A stretch of DNA of 64,000 nt from Acidobacteriota bacterium (GTDB lineage: Bacteria; Acidobacteriota; Blastocatellia; Pyrinomonadales; Pyrinomonadaceae): assembly GCA_025463135.1 (NCBI GenBank), contig JAOAPY010000029.1, positions 1 to 64,000 of the forward strand, read 5' to 3'. The notes under the pieces were generated by a model that was given only the letters and a program-made list of their open reading frames with translations, was not told the origin of the DNA and did not search any database. Both the position numbers and the translations under genes were made by a program. This document shows positions 51,553-60,305 of this stretch, piece after piece (within the stretch, counting starts at the first letter, position 1; every line of letters begins with the position of its first letter).

Positions 51553-52413
51553 ATGAGGCTAATAAAGTGCTGTTGCTTGATCCTGCTTGTAATCGCCTGC
51601 TCAAGGGCCTTTTGCGCAGCACAAAGCTCGAAGCGCCTGTTTGAGATTCCAGTTTTTACCGGCACTGTGCTTTTCAACGAAAACCCAAATCTGAAGCGAT
51701 TACAACCGCCCTTCGCCACGCGGTGGCTGGTTTATCGAACTGCGGATGGGGGCCGCCTGGACAAGGAAAAAGTCATCGCCTTCTACCGGAGCATACTCGA
51801 GAACAAAGGATGGCGGGACGACATTTTCAAGCGCAGGGGTGACGAAGCATATTTAGGCATGCAGGTGCACGTGTTTGAGAATTTGACTGATGGAACTCGT
51901 ATACAGCTTTCCGGCAAATTCTATTTGTGGGTGGCGCCACAGGACGGCATTTATAGCATCCTGTTGGATGAATGGAGGATTTCTGCTTTTGACCAGCAGA
52001 CCCTAAATAACGTTAACAGGATCGTGGGGGCGCTGGAGAGCCTTGCAGCCAAACGTGGCTACTCTGTTCAGAAAGTCTATGAGGATGGCAACTGGGATAA
52101 AGACTATGAGAATGAATACTTGATTGATCGGATCCCGTTCGCGCTGATCGCCCGCAGCTCTACCGGCCCGCATCCGGCTTCGAACCAATACATAGAGTTA
52201 GTAGTTCTGACTTACCGAGATTCTGCCGGCGCTGAAGACGAGGCGAGGCATCTGCGACCGGCGTTGGCGACTGATGGCAAGCCGCTGATGGATCTCTCGA
52301 CGGTTTTCAATCAGGTGGTAGTGAAAAGGAAAACGCTCATTCTAATCAGGGATTCTTCCGCAAAACAAAAAGAGGCCGTGACCGGTATCGCCGCCGATCT
52401 TGCGAAGTTATAG
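51553..52413 (+). CDS. Secreted protein of unknown function
   Basis: 286 residues with signal peptide at ~1-23 (LIKCCCLILLVIACSRAFCAAQ). The mature region has a long pattern of short strands and helices (FEIPVFTGTVLFNENPNLKRLQPP, WLVYRTADGGRLDKEKVIAFYRSILENKGWRDD), then a second part with EYLIDRIPFALIARS. The first part resembles the periplasmic DUF-type domain with a K-x-x-F-Y-R-S-x-L-x-x-x-G-W motif. Function unknown. It lies 36 bases after the oxidoreductase stop, so the two may be co-transcribed; it ends just before the fadN promoter. Confidence 0.72.
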   Translation: MRLIKCCCLILLVIACSRAFCAAQSSKRLFEIPVFTGTVLFNENPNLKRLQPPFATRWLVYRTADGGRLDKEKVIAFYRSILENKGWRDDIFKRRGDEAYLGMQVHVFENLTDGTRIQLSGKFYLWVAPQDGIYSILLDEWRISAFDQQTLNNVNRIVGALESLAAKRGYSVQKVYEDGNWDKDYENEYLIDRIPFALIARSSTGPHPASNQYIELVVLTYRDSAGAEDEARHLRPALATDGKPLMDLSTVFNQVVVKRKTLILIRDSSAKQKEAVTGIAADLAKL

Positions 52414-52425
52414 AGCCCCCAGACC

Positions 52426-52454
52426 TTGCTGAATGAGCGTTCATTCAGTATTAT
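52426..52454 (+). promoter_or_regulatory. Predicted fadN promoter (-35 TTGCTG, -10 TATTAT)
   Basis: TTGCTG (52426-52431) and TATTAT (52449-52454) are separated by exactly 17 bases. The -10 matches TATAAT at five of six positions and the -35 matches TTGACA at the three key ones. The FadR operator fills the spacer, so bound repressor would directly exclude RNA polymerase. The ATG of fadN is 76 bases downstream of the -10. Confidence 0.7.
52430..52447. promoter_or_regulatory. Perfect FadR operator upstream of fadN-fadA-fadE
   Basis: TGAATGA-GCGT-TCATTCA is a perfect 7+7 inverted repeat with a four-base spacer. It agrees in both halves with the Bacillus FadR consensus as I recall it. It lies between the -35 and -10 hexamers of the fadN promoter. 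The protein encoded at 29784-30398 is the predicted ligand. Confidence 0.85.
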
Positions 52455-52529
52455 GGCGGCCTATTATTGAGCAAAACATCTGACTCAACGAGCAGGAGCA
52501 CGCAAGGGCGGCGAAGGGGCGAAGCGAGC

Positions 52530-54941
52530 ATGATGCGGATTGAAAAGGCTGCGGTGCTGGGAGCGGGCACGATGGGGGCGCAGATTGCCGCGCACCTCGC
52601 GAATGCGGGTGTACCCACCCTGCTGTTGGATATCGCTCCCGGCGAATTGTCCGCGGAAGAAAAGGCCAAAGGCCTGACCCTGGAAGCAAAGGAAGTCCGC
52701 AACCGCATCGCGCGCGCCGGATTTGAAGCGGCGAAGAAGGCGAAGCCCGCGGCGTTCTTCACGCCTGATAAGGCCGCGCTCGTGAGTATCGGCAATTTCG
52801 AAGACGATCTTGCGAAACTTAAAGACGTCGATCTGATCATCGAAGCGGTTGTTGAGAACTTGGAAATCAAACGGGGTTTGTTCGAACTCGTCGAGACGCA
52901 CCGGCGGCCGGGTTCAATCGTTGGATCCAACACCAGCGGCATTCCTATTCGTCAGTTAGCCGATGGTCGTTCGGAAGATTTCAAAGCCCACTTTCTTGGT
53001 GTCCACTTTTTCAATCCTCCTCGTTATCTTCATCTGGTCGAAATAATTCGCACGGAGTGGACCAGGCCGGAAGTCTCGTGTTTCCTTTACGGCTTTCTCG
53101 ATCAGCGACTCGGCAAGGGAGTTGTTCCCGCCAAGGACCGGCCAAACTTTATCGCGAATCGCATCGGCACCTTCGGCTCAATGGTCACGATTAAGACCAT
53201 GTTGGACGATGGCTATTCTATTGAAGAGATCGACAAGATCACTGGTCAGGCTGTGGGCCGGCCCAAAAGCGCTACCTTCCGCACGCTTGATCTCGTCGGG
53301 CTCGACGTGGGCGGTCACGTCATCAAGAACCTCTACGACGCGCTGCCGGAGGATGAAGAGCGCGAGGTTTTTACGGCGCCCGAATTTCTGAGCGCGATGA
53401 TCGGTAAGGGTATCCTCGGTAACAAGACGAAGGGCGGCTTCTATCGCCGGCAATCCGGGGAAGGTGGCAAGAAGGAGATCTGGGCAATAGATCATCTGAC
53501 TCTTGACTACCGGCCGGCTCAGAAAGTGAAATTGCCCGCGCTCGATATGGCGAAGAACATCGAAGACTTGCCTGAGCGCATCAAGGCACTCGTTTGGGGC
53601 CAGGATCGCGTCGGAGCATTTCTCTGGAAGACGATGTCGCGCACTTTTTGTTATACCGCCAACCGCATTCCGGAAATAGCCGACACGATAGTTGAAATCG
53701 ATCGGGCGATGCGCTGGGGCTACAACTGGGAGTTGGGCATTTTCGAAACATGGGACGCGATTGGCGTTGAAAAATCTGTCGCGCGAATGAAGGAAGAGGG
53801 GCAACCGATCCCGGCGAATGTGCAGAAGCTGCTGGATGCGGGCGCGAAGTCCTTCTATAAGAAACACGACGGCCAGCAGTCTTATTTCGACTTCGCTTCG
53901 GAGCAATACCTGCCGCTCGCGAACCAACCGGGCGTGATCATTCTCAAGTCGGTCAAGGATCGCACCGGCGTAATCAAGAAAAATTCAGGCGCGTCGCTGA
54001 TCGATATCGGCGACGGTGTAGCGTGCCTGGAGTTTCACTCCAAGATGAATGCTATCGGCGGCGACACCTTGCAGATGTTGAAGCAGTCGCTGGCCGAGGT
54101 GGAAAAGAATTTCGTTGGCCTGGTAGTGGGGAACCAGGGAACAAACTTCAGCGTGGGCGCCAACATCATGCTGATGTTGATGGAGGCCCAGGAAGAAAAC
54201 TGGGAAGAGCTCGACCTGATGGGGCGAGCTTTCCAAAACTCCACGATGAGCCTGCGCTATTCGCCGAAGCCCGTGGTCGTTGCGCCTTTCAATCTGGTTT
54301 TTGGCGGCGGCTGCGAGATGGTATTGCACGGCGATAGAGTGCGTGCGGCGGCGGAAACTTATATCGGTTTAGTCGAAGTCGGCGTCGGCATTATTCCCGC
54401 CGGCGGAGGAACGAAGGAGCTGCTGCTGCGTACGCTCGACTCGATTCCGAAAAACGTCGACGATGCCGATCCGTTTCCATTCGTGAAGCGGGCGTTTGAA
54501 ACGATAGCGCTGGCCAAAGTCGCCACCTCAGCGGAAGAGGCACGCACGCTCGGGTTCCTGGCCGAGGGCGATACGATTTCAATGAACCGCGATCGTTTGA
54601 TTGCCGATGCGAAAAAGGAAGTGCTGGCGCTGGCCGCGAGCGGTTATGTGCAGCCGCAACAACGGACGGACATTCTTGCCTTGGGCAATGCGGCGCTGGC
54701 GACGTTGAAGCTCGGCATCCATCAGATGAAGCGCGCCGGCTATATTTCTGATCACGACGCACTGATCGGCGAGAAGTTGGCGCGGATTCTAACTGGCGGA
54801 GACTTGAATCACCAGACGCGGGTTTCAGAACAGTACCTGCTCGACCTGGAACGCGAAGCGTTTCTATCGTTGGCCGGAACGCGCAAGACGCAAGAGCGTC
54901 TGGCGGCGATGTTGAAGACAGGGAAGCCGCTCAGGAATTGA
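52530..54941 (+). CDS. fadN: 3-hydroxyacyl-CoA dehydrogenase / enoyl-CoA hydratase (FadN type)
   Basis: An ~803-residue bifunctional beta-oxidation enzyme with dehydrogenase first, hydratase second, the FadN order, unlike E. coli FadB/FadJ. The NAD-binding loop GAGTMGAQIAAHLANAG is at ~9-25; the dehydrogenase C-terminal domain runs to ~450. The crotonase domain follows at ~480-700 (VACLEFHSKMNAIGG, NFSVGANIML, VVAPFNLVFGGGCEMVLHGD). Numbering is from ATG 52530; a further Met at 52533 and an open frame upstream exist. It should hydrate 2-enoyl-CoA and oxidise the L-3-hydroxyacyl-CoA. A palindromic element separates it from fadA. Regulated by the FadR operator upstream. Confidence 0.93.
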   Translation: MMRIEKAAVLGAGTMGAQIAAHLANAGVPTLLLDIAPGELSAEEKAKGLTLEAKEVRNRIARAGFEAAKKAKPAAFFTPDKAALVSIGNFEDDLAKLKDVDLIIEAVVENLEIKRGLFELVETHRRPGSIVGSNTSGIPIRQLADGRSEDFKAHFLGVHFFNPPRYLHLVEIIRTEWTRPEVSCFLYGFLDQRLGKGVVPAKDRPNFIANRIGTFGSMVTIKTMLDDGYSIEEIDKITGQAVGRPKSATFRTLDLVGLDVGGHVIKNLYDALPEDEEREVFTAPEFLSAMIGKGILGNKTKGGFYRRQSGEGGKKEIWAIDHLTLDYRPAQKVKLPALDMAKNIEDLPERIKALVWGQDRVGAFLWKTMSRTFCYTANRIPEIADTIVEIDRAMRWGYNWELGIFETWDAIGVEKSVARMKEEGQPIPANVQKLLDAGAKSFYKKHDGQQSYFDFASEQYLPLANQPGVIILKSVKDRTGVIKKNSGASLIDIGDGVACLEFHSKMNAIGGDTLQMLKQSLAEVEKNFVGLVVGNQGTNFSVGANIMLMLMEAQEENWEELDLMGRAFQNSTMSLRYSPKPVVVAPFNLVFGGGCEMVLHGDRVRAAAETYIGLVEVGVGIIPAGGGTKELLLRTLDSIPKNVDDADPFPFVKRAFETIALAKVATSAEEARTLGFLAEGDTISMNRDRLIADAKKEVLALAASGYVQPQQRTDILALGNAALATLKLGIHQMKRAGYISDHDALIGEKLARILTGGDLNHQTRVSEQYLLDLEREAFLSLAGTRKTQERLAAMLKTGKPLRN

Positions 54942-54963
54942 CCGGAATTAAGTAAGGTCGCAA

Positions 54964-55130
54964 GCGGCTTTGCCGCCTGATGTGCGGAAAGGCGGTGCCT
55001 TTCCGAAAGCGCTTTTTGATTTTTGCGAGGCTATGCCTCGCGAGATTAGCAACGGAGGCATAGCCTCGAGATTTGATTGGACGTCAGACGGAAAGGCGGA
55101 GCCTTTCCGCACATCGGGCGGCAAAGCCGC
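54964..55130. repeat. Long palindromic element in the fadN-fadA gap
   Basis: GCGGCTTTGCCGCC (54964-54977) pairs with GGCGGCAAAGCCGC (55117-55130). Inside are GCGGAAAGGCGGTGCCTTTCCG and its mirror GGAAAGGCGGAGCCTTTCCGC, and GAGGCTATGCCTC against GGCATAGCCTC. The whole gap folds on itself. The right end stops 11 bases before the fadA ATG, just leaving the GAGGGAATTC ribosome region. Such a hairpin could weaken read-through, so fadA may be expressed less than fadN. Confidence 0.85.
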
Positions 55131-55141
55131 AGAGGGAATTC

Positions 55142-56320
55142 ATGAGAGACGCAGTAATCGTATCAGCAGTACGCACCGCAGTCGGCAAAGCGCCCAAAGG
55201 AACGTTGAAAGATACACGTCCCGATGAGCTGGGCGCGGCGGTAATCAAGGAAGCCATCGCGCGCGTGCCCGGACTCGAACTCGCGGAGATCGAAGACGTG
55301 ATCATGGGCTGCGCGATGCCTGAAGCTGAGCAGGGCATGAATGTCGCGCGCGCCGCGGCCATCCGCGCGGGCCTGCCGGTAGAAACCAGCGCGATGACGA
55401 TCAATCGTTTCTGCTCATCGGGTTTGCAGTCCATCGCCCTGGCTGCGGATCGTATTCGCACCGGCGGCGCTGAAGTCGAGATCGCCGGCGGCCTCGAAAC
55501 AATGTCGATGATTCCCATGGGCGGCCACATCATTCGACCAAATCCTTATCTGGTCGAACACTATCCGGACTTTTATCTGAACATGGGTCTGGCGACTGAG
55601 AATGTCGCGCGCAAATATGAGGTGACGCGCGAAGAGCAGGATGAGTTCGCCTTGCGATCGCATCAGCGCGCCGCCGCGGCCCTGGACGGCGATAAATTCA
55701 AGGATGAAACCGTGCCCCTTACCGTTACCTTTGAGGAGTTTGATGACCAAGGTCGCAAGCAGCGACGCGAAGTTGTTTTTGATCGAGACGAAGGTGTGCG
55801 CCGTGATTCTTCGATTGAAGGCCTGCAAAAACTTAAGCCTGCCTTTCAGGTCAAAGGGACCATAACAGCCGGCAATGCCTCGCAGATGTCCGACGGCGCC
55901 GCCGCAGCAGTAATCCTGTCTGAAGACAGGGCCAAAAGTTTGGGTGTGAAACCGTTGGCGCGTTTTGTGGCCTACGCCACGGCGGGTTGTCCGCCCGAAG
56001 AGATGGGTATTGGGCCGGTCTTTGCGATTCCAAAAGTATTGAAGCTCGCCGGTCTGACACTGGATCAGATTGATGTAATCGAATTGAATGAAGCGTTCGC
56101 GGCGCAGTCGCTCGCGGTGATCAAAACCCTTGGTCTCGATCCTGAGAAAGTGAACGTCAATGGTGGCGCCATCGCCCTGGGCCACCCGTTGGGATGCACT
56201 GGGGCGAAACTTACCGCCAGCATTTTGCGCGAGCTCGAGCGCCGCAATGGCCGCTACGGCATGGTGACCATGTGCGTCGGCGGCGGCATGGGGGCCGCGG
56301 GAATCTTCGAACGGATCTAA
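55142..56320 (+). CDS. fadA: Acetyl-CoA acyltransferase (3-ketoacyl-CoA thiolase)
   Basis: A ~392-residue thiolase that cleaves 3-ketoacyl-CoA, the last step of each beta-oxidation cycle. The acylated Cys is in [14 protein letters not shown] (~88), the His in [15 protein letters not shown] (~349) and the second Cys in [14 protein letters not shown] (~379). ATG 55142 matches family starts ([19 protein letters not shown]); the frame is open 69 bases further up, through the repeat. It forms the fadN-A pair as in Bacillus. A repeat-flanked gene separates it from fadE. Confidence 0.93.
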   Translation: MRDAVIVSAVRTAVGKAPKGTLKDTRPDELGAAVIKEAIARVPGLELAEIEDVIMGCAMPEAEQGMNVARAAAIRAGLPVETSAMTINRFCSSGLQSIALAADRIRTGGAEVEIAGGLETMSMIPMGGHIIRPNPYLVEHYPDFYLNMGLATENVARKYEVTREEQDEFALRSHQRAAAALDGDKFKDETVPLTVTFEEFDDQGRKQRREVVFDRDEGVRRDSSIEGLQKLKPAFQVKGTITAGNASQMSDGAAAAVILSEDRAKSLGVKPLARFVAYATAGCPPEEMGIGPVFAIPKVLKLAGLTLDQIDVIELNEAFAAQSLAVIKTLGLDPEKVNVNGGAIALGHPLGCTGAKLTASILRELERRNGRYGMVTMCVGGGMGAAGIFERI

Positions 56321-56324
56321 GGTA

Positions 56325-56385
56325 GGGGCGGACCTGTGTCCGTCCGATTCGGAATTGAACGAGGACGGACACACAGAGCAGGCCC
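56325..56385. repeat. GGGGCGGACCTGTG repeat, left flank of the inserted gene
   Basis: The ~60-base unit (GGGGCGGACCTGTGTCCGTCC, then GATTCGGAATTGAACGAGGAC) is a direct repeat of 56926-56984. It also contains its own inverted pair CTGTGTCCGTCC/GGACGGACAC. Related single units are at 6179-6207 and 61405-61426. It starts five bases after the fadA stop. Confidence 0.85.
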
Positions 56386-56396
56386 TCGATAAACAG

Positions 56397-56921
56397 ATGA
56401 CCGCATCCGAAATTTTTGAATCGGTTACCGGCAGCGGCAGCAGCGACTTTGCACTGTTGGTAAGCATTCTCAACGAACATGGACGCTGGTGCTTGATCGG
56501 CGGACTGGCGGTGAATTGCTATGTGGAACCTGTCTACACACTCGACGCGGACATCGTCGTTGCGGTCTCGGAAGTTGACTCAATCAGACGGGATCTTGCC
56601 GGCGCAGCGTTCGCTGTGAAGGAATTCCCGCACTCGATAAATGCTCAAATGAGGGGTAGTGAGTTACGAATACAACTCACTACCGACAGTCGCTATCAGG
56701 ATTTTCTGGACGACACAAATCTGATGGAAGTTCTCGACGAACAAGTGCCGGTCGCATCACTTATCAATATTGTACGTGGCAAGATCTGGGCCTGGAGTGA
56801 CCAGACTCGCAGGTCGACAAAAAGAAAGAAAGACGAACTGGACTTAATGCGAATGCTGGAGGCCTATCCCGAATTGCGTAGTTCGATGCCGGAGGAAATC
56901 ACCAAACAAATCCCGGAATGA
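56397..56921 (+). CDS. AbiEii-like nucleotidyltransferase, repeat-flanked cargo inside the fad operon
   Basis: A ~174-residue protein with a minimal nucleotidyltransferase fold: RWCLIGGLAVNCYVEPVYTLDADIVVAV (~36-60) carries the GG loop and the Asp-x-Asp pair, and a later helical region (RGKIWAWSDQTRRSTKRKKDELDLMRML) carries the Lys/Asp residues. This is the pattern of AbiEii/AbiGii toxins and of MNT-type proteins, which pair with a small partner gene; no such partner is present. ATG 56397 (TASEIFESV) is chosen over an in-frame ATG at 56355 that lies in the repeat. It is in the same direction as the fad genes, so it is expressed with them unless stopped by the repeats. Confidence 0.7.
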   Translation: MTASEIFESVTGSGSSDFALLVSILNEHGRWCLIGGLAVNCYVEPVYTLDADIVVAVSEVDSIRRDLAGAAFAVKEFPHSINAQMRGSELRIQLTTDSRYQDFLDDTNLMEVLDEQVPVASLINIVRGKIWAWSDQTRRSTKRKKDELDLMRMLEAYPELRSSMPEEITKQIPE

Positions 56922-56925
56922 ACCA

Positions 56926-56984
56926 GGGGCGGATCTGTGCCCGTCCGTTTCGGAATTGAACGAGGGCACACACGGGTCTGCCCC
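56926..56984. repeat. GGGGCGGATCTGTG repeat, right flank of the inserted gene
   Basis: A direct copy of 56325-56385: both hold the block TTCGGAATTGAACGAGG. This copy ends CACACACGGGTCTGCCCC, complementary to its own start, so it also forms a hairpin. It ends 19 bases before the fadE ATG. Confidence 0.85.
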
Positions 56985-57003
56985 ATACGAAAGGAAAATC
57001 CCT

Positions 57004-58782
57004 ATGTCAGCAGTAGCCGAACAGAAAGCGGTGGTCAAAGGTGGCGCGTTCCTGATTGAAGAGCACACGCCCGAAGATACTTTCACCCCCGAAGACTTCA
57101 CTGAAGAGCATCGCATGATTGCCGAGACAACTCGCCAGTTTGTCGATAATGAAGTCGTGCCGCGCATCGACGAACTCGAGAACCACGACTGGAAACTCGC
57201 TCGCGATTTGGTTAAGCAGGCGGCGGACCTCGGATTAATCGGGGCAAATATTCCCGAAGAGTATGGTGGGCTCGGTCTGGATCAAACCAGCAGCGCCCTG
57301 ATTGGCGAGAACATTGGGCGCTCGGCCTCGTTTGCCACCACGCTGGGCGCTGAAAGTGGTATTGGGCTGCTGCCGATTATCTATTTCGGAACCGAAGCTG
57401 CCAAAAAGAAATACCTGCCGCGGATTGCCTCGGGTGAATTGATCACGGCCTATGCGCTGACTGAAGCCGGATCGGGTTCCGACGCAATGGCGGCGAAGGC
57501 AACCGCCAAACTCAGCGCCGACGGCACGCACTATGTGCTCAACGGCGAGAAGATGTTCATCACGAACGGCGGCTTTGCCGACATCTTTATCGTATTTGCC
57601 AAGGTTGACGGCGACAAGTTCTCGGCCTTTATCGTCGAGCGTCAGGATGGAGTGACGCCGGGCGCCGAAGAACACAAGATGGGAATCAAAGGCTCGAGTA
57701 CGACGCCGCTGGTCCTTTCTGACGCGACTGCGCCGATCGAGAATTTATTGGGCGAAATCGGCAAGGGCCACAAGATCGCTTTCAATATTCTAAACATCGG
57801 CCGCTTTAAGCTCGGCGCCATGTGCATCGGCGGCATGAAGTTAATGGTCCACGAAGCCACGCGTTATGCCAATGAGCGCCAGCAATTCGGTAAATCGATT
57901 TCGACGTTTGGCGCCATCAAAGGCAAGCTTGGTGAGATGGCCATTCGCACCTGGGTAGGCGAGTCGATGATCTATCGCACGCTGGGCATGATCGAAACTG
58001 CCATCAGCGATACGACCGATCCCGATGCGAAGCTGCGCGCCATAGAGGAGTATTCGGCCGAGTGTTCCATTATCAAAGTCGCGCTGTCGGAATACTGCGA
58101 CTTTGTAGCTGATGAGATGGTCCAGATTTATGGCGGCTATGGCTATTCCGCTGATTATCCGGCGGAACGCGCCTATCGCGATTCGCGCATCAACCGCATC
58201 TTTGAAGGCACGAATGAAATCAATCGCATGTTGATTCCGGGCCGCCTGATGAAAAGCGCTCTGAGCGGCCACCTGGCCCTATTGCCGGCCGCGCAGGGCT
58301 TGATGGATGAGATCCTGTCGCCGCAGTTGGGTGGGTTTGATGACGACGAAGGATTGCTCGCCGCCGAACAAAAGCTGGCACAGAACGCCAAGAAGGTGGC
58401 GTTGATGACCCTGGGAACAGCAGCGCAGAAATTCATGCTGAAACTCGGCGATCAGCAGGAGATACTGCTGGGCATCGCGGACATCATCATGGATACCTAC
58501 GCGATGGAGTCGGCGATTTTGCGAGCGCGCAAGCTGTCTGCTTCAGCGGGTGAGGCAGCAGCGGCACGTTATCTGGATATGACCCGGGTCTTCTGTAACG
58601 ACGCCGTGCAACGCATTGACTCGCGCGCGAAGAACACGCTGGCGGCCATGGCCGAAGGCGACGAGTTGCGCACGCTGCTGGCGGCTTTGCGTCGCTTCAC
58701 GAAACTGACTCCGATGAACACCGTGGCCGCGCGCCAGCGCATCGCAAACGTGATGATCGAAGCGAACAAGTGGACGTACTAG
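57004..58782 (+). CDS. fadE: Acyl-CoA dehydrogenase (Bacillus FadE type)
   Basis: A ~592-residue flavoprotein that makes trans-2-enoyl-CoA, the first beta-oxidation step. Landmarks: ITAYALTEAGSGSDA (~154-168), the FAD/ITNGG segment, YANERQQFGKSISTFGAIKGKLGEMA, and IYGGYGYSADYPAERAYRDSRINRIFEGTNEINRMLIPGRLM, with the catalytic Glu in FEGTNEI. A C-terminal extension of ~150 residues, as in Bacillus FadE and very-long-chain forms, is present. It is the third gene of the fadN-A-E set, interrupted by the inserted gene. Electrons would pass to ETF, whose genes are not here. ATG 57004 fits; the upstream frame is repeat. Confidence 0.93.
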   Translation: MSAVAEQKAVVKGGAFLIEEHTPEDTFTPEDFTEEHRMIAETTRQFVDNEVVPRIDELENHDWKLARDLVKQAADLGLIGANIPEEYGGLGLDQTSSALIGENIGRSASFATTLGAESGIGLLPIIYFGTEAAKKKYLPRIASGELITAYALTEAGSGSDAMAAKATAKLSADGTHYVLNGEKMFITNGGFADIFIVFAKVDGDKFSAFIVERQDGVTPGAEEHKMGIKGSSTTPLVLSDATAPIENLLGEIGKGHKIAFNILNIGRFKLGAMCIGGMKLMVHEATRYANERQQFGKSISTFGAIKGKLGEMAIRTWVGESMIYRTLGMIETAISDTTDPDAKLRAIEEYSAECSIIKVALSEYCDFVADEMVQIYGGYGYSADYPAERAYRDSRINRIFEGTNEINRMLIPGRLMKSALSGHLALLPAAQGLMDEILSPQLGGFDDDEGLLAAEQKLAQNAKKVALMTLGTAAQKFMLKLGDQQEILLGIADIIMDTYAMESAILRARKLSASAGEAAAARYLDMTRVFCNDAVQRIDSRAKNTLAAMAEGDELRTLLAALRRFTKLTPMNTVAARQRIANVMIEANKWTY

Positions 58783-58871
58783 AAAGCAAAAGGTAAAAGT
58801 AAAAAGGCAAAAGTGGGGCTATGCCTTCCTTTTGCCTTCACTTTTTCCTTTTCACTTTTTCCTTTGACCTT

Positions 58872-59828
58872 ATGAACATCATCCCCATCAGTCTTCCCAC
58901 ACCCTTTTACATCGGCCCGGTCAACGTCTATCTGATTGCTGAAGATCCGCTAACGCTCATTGACACTGGCCCCAAAACCAAAGAGGCCGCCGACGCTTTG
59001 CGCGAGGGGCTGAGTCGCGCGGGGTTCCTGGTTTCCGACCTCCGTCGCATTGTGTTGACGCACGCGCACGAAGACCACTGTGGCCTGGCTCACTCACTTC
59101 GCGATCAGGCAAAAGATGCGGAAGTCCTGGTGCATGACTGGGAAACAGGTCACCGCGCCGGCCGTCTCGAGTATGACGAGAACCGTGCCCTGCTGGCGCG
59201 CGCGGGGTTACCGGACGATGAGATTGAGGGCATGCGCCGCATGTATGAAGGTGTACGCCGCTATGCGGACTCGTTTGCAGAGCACGAATACAGCTCGCTC
59301 CAAGATGGCGCGGAACTGGAATTTGAGTCGGGCGCCTTGCTGGTGGTCCATACCCCCGGACACACGCCGGGCTCCTGCTCGTTTCTCCGGGAAGCTGACC
59401 GCACGATCATTGCCGGCGATTGCGTGTTGAAACGAATCACACCGAATCCAATTCTTTCACCGGACCCGATCGACAAATCCAAGCGGTTTCGGTCGCTCGC
59501 GGAATACCTGGTTAGCCTGGCGCGCTTGCGAACGTTTGCGCCGACACTGGTCCACGGGGGACATGGCGAACCGATTCACGATTACGAAGAACTCTTCAAT
59601 CGCTATCTGCGCGCAATTCAGCAAAGGCAATCCGAAGTCATCAAGCTCTTGCCCAAAACAGGCGCAACGGCCTGGGACGTAGCGCGAGAAATGTTTCCCG
59701 GCGTTGACGACGTGCACCGCTTTTTGGCTGTTTCCGAAGCCGCCGCGCATCTCGATCTGGCTCAGTCAGAAGGGAAGATAGTGGTTGAGATGAGCGGCGC
59801 GAAGGAAGTTTATCGCCAGCTGGAGTGA
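58872..59828 (+). CDS. Metallo-beta-lactamase-fold hydrolase (LACTB2-like)
   Basis: A ~318-residue protein with metal ligands THAHEDH (~64-70), the HTPGHTPGS His, Asp in IAGDCVL and the last His in VHGGHG, followed by a C-terminal winged-helix-like tail (~235-318). This is the layout of the LACTB2/ribonuclease-Z-like and lactonase group. It starts at ATG 58872; the in-frame ATG at 58821 is in an A/T-rich repeat. It follows fadE by 89 bases of AAAAGG/CCTTTT palindrome and may be read with the operon. The substrate is unknown. Confidence 0.85.
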   Translation: MNIIPISLPTPFYIGPVNVYLIAEDPLTLIDTGPKTKEAADALREGLSRAGFLVSDLRRIVLTHAHEDHCGLAHSLRDQAKDAEVLVHDWETGHRAGRLEYDENRALLARAGLPDDEIEGMRRMYEGVRRYADSFAEHEYSSLQDGAELEFESGALLVVHTPGHTPGSCSFLREADRTIIAGDCVLKRITPNPILSPDPIDKSKRFRSLAEYLVSLARLRTFAPTLVHGGHGEPIHDYEELFNRYLRAIQQRQSEVIKLLPKTGATAWDVAREMFPGVDDVHRFLAVSEAAAHLDLAQSEGKIVVEMSGAKEVYRQLE

Positions 59829-59930
59829 AGCTTTGTGCTTTATTGTTAGTACTTAGTCCTTTGTTCTTCGTGCTTTGTTTTCTGTAATTCGCGAATTCAA
59901 GTTGGAAGCGCATCAGAACATTGTTTTGTC

Positions 59931-60113
59931 GCTTCGCCCCAGAGGGGCGAGATGTTTATAGCTACAGGGTTCTTTCTTTACTCCCAAGCTCCGAAGGAGC
60001 GTAATCGCTTTTGCCCGCCCCGGCGAAGTTTCCGCTGCCGGATTTCGCTCCTAGCGGAGCGAGATCTTTGGGCGGCGCTGGTAGCTATAAACATCTCGCG
60101 CCTCTGGAGCGAA
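59931..60113. repeat. Palindromic MITE-like element, family 1, copy D
   Basis: GCTTCGCCCCAGAGGGGCGAG then ATGTTTATAGCTAC at the left matches GTAGCTATAAACATCTCG, CGCCTCTGGAGC at the right. An inner pair, GCTCCGAAGGAGC and GCTCCTAGCGGAGC, completes the fold. It occupies most of the gap between the metallo-hydrolase and the PDZ gene. Confidence 0.82.
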
Positions 60114-60305
60114 AACGAATTCAACTGTTGCGCTTGTAAGTTGAATTCACCATTTGTCCTTAGCAGGCGCTCTTTTGGACAACAGCCAGGCACGAAGGAC
60201 TAAGAACCAGGAAGCCGGAACAAAATCCCATCCAAAAAAACATTCCGGAACCTTCTTCCCAGCCCCGCGTGTAACTCAGCAAAACTTTCCGGAGGATGAT
60301 CTGCT

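Noticed and set aside
56397-56921. A complete MNT-HEPN or AbiE toxin-antitoxin pair
   Set aside because: No small HEPN or AbiEi-like partner gene is present on either side; both flanks are repeats and fad genes.
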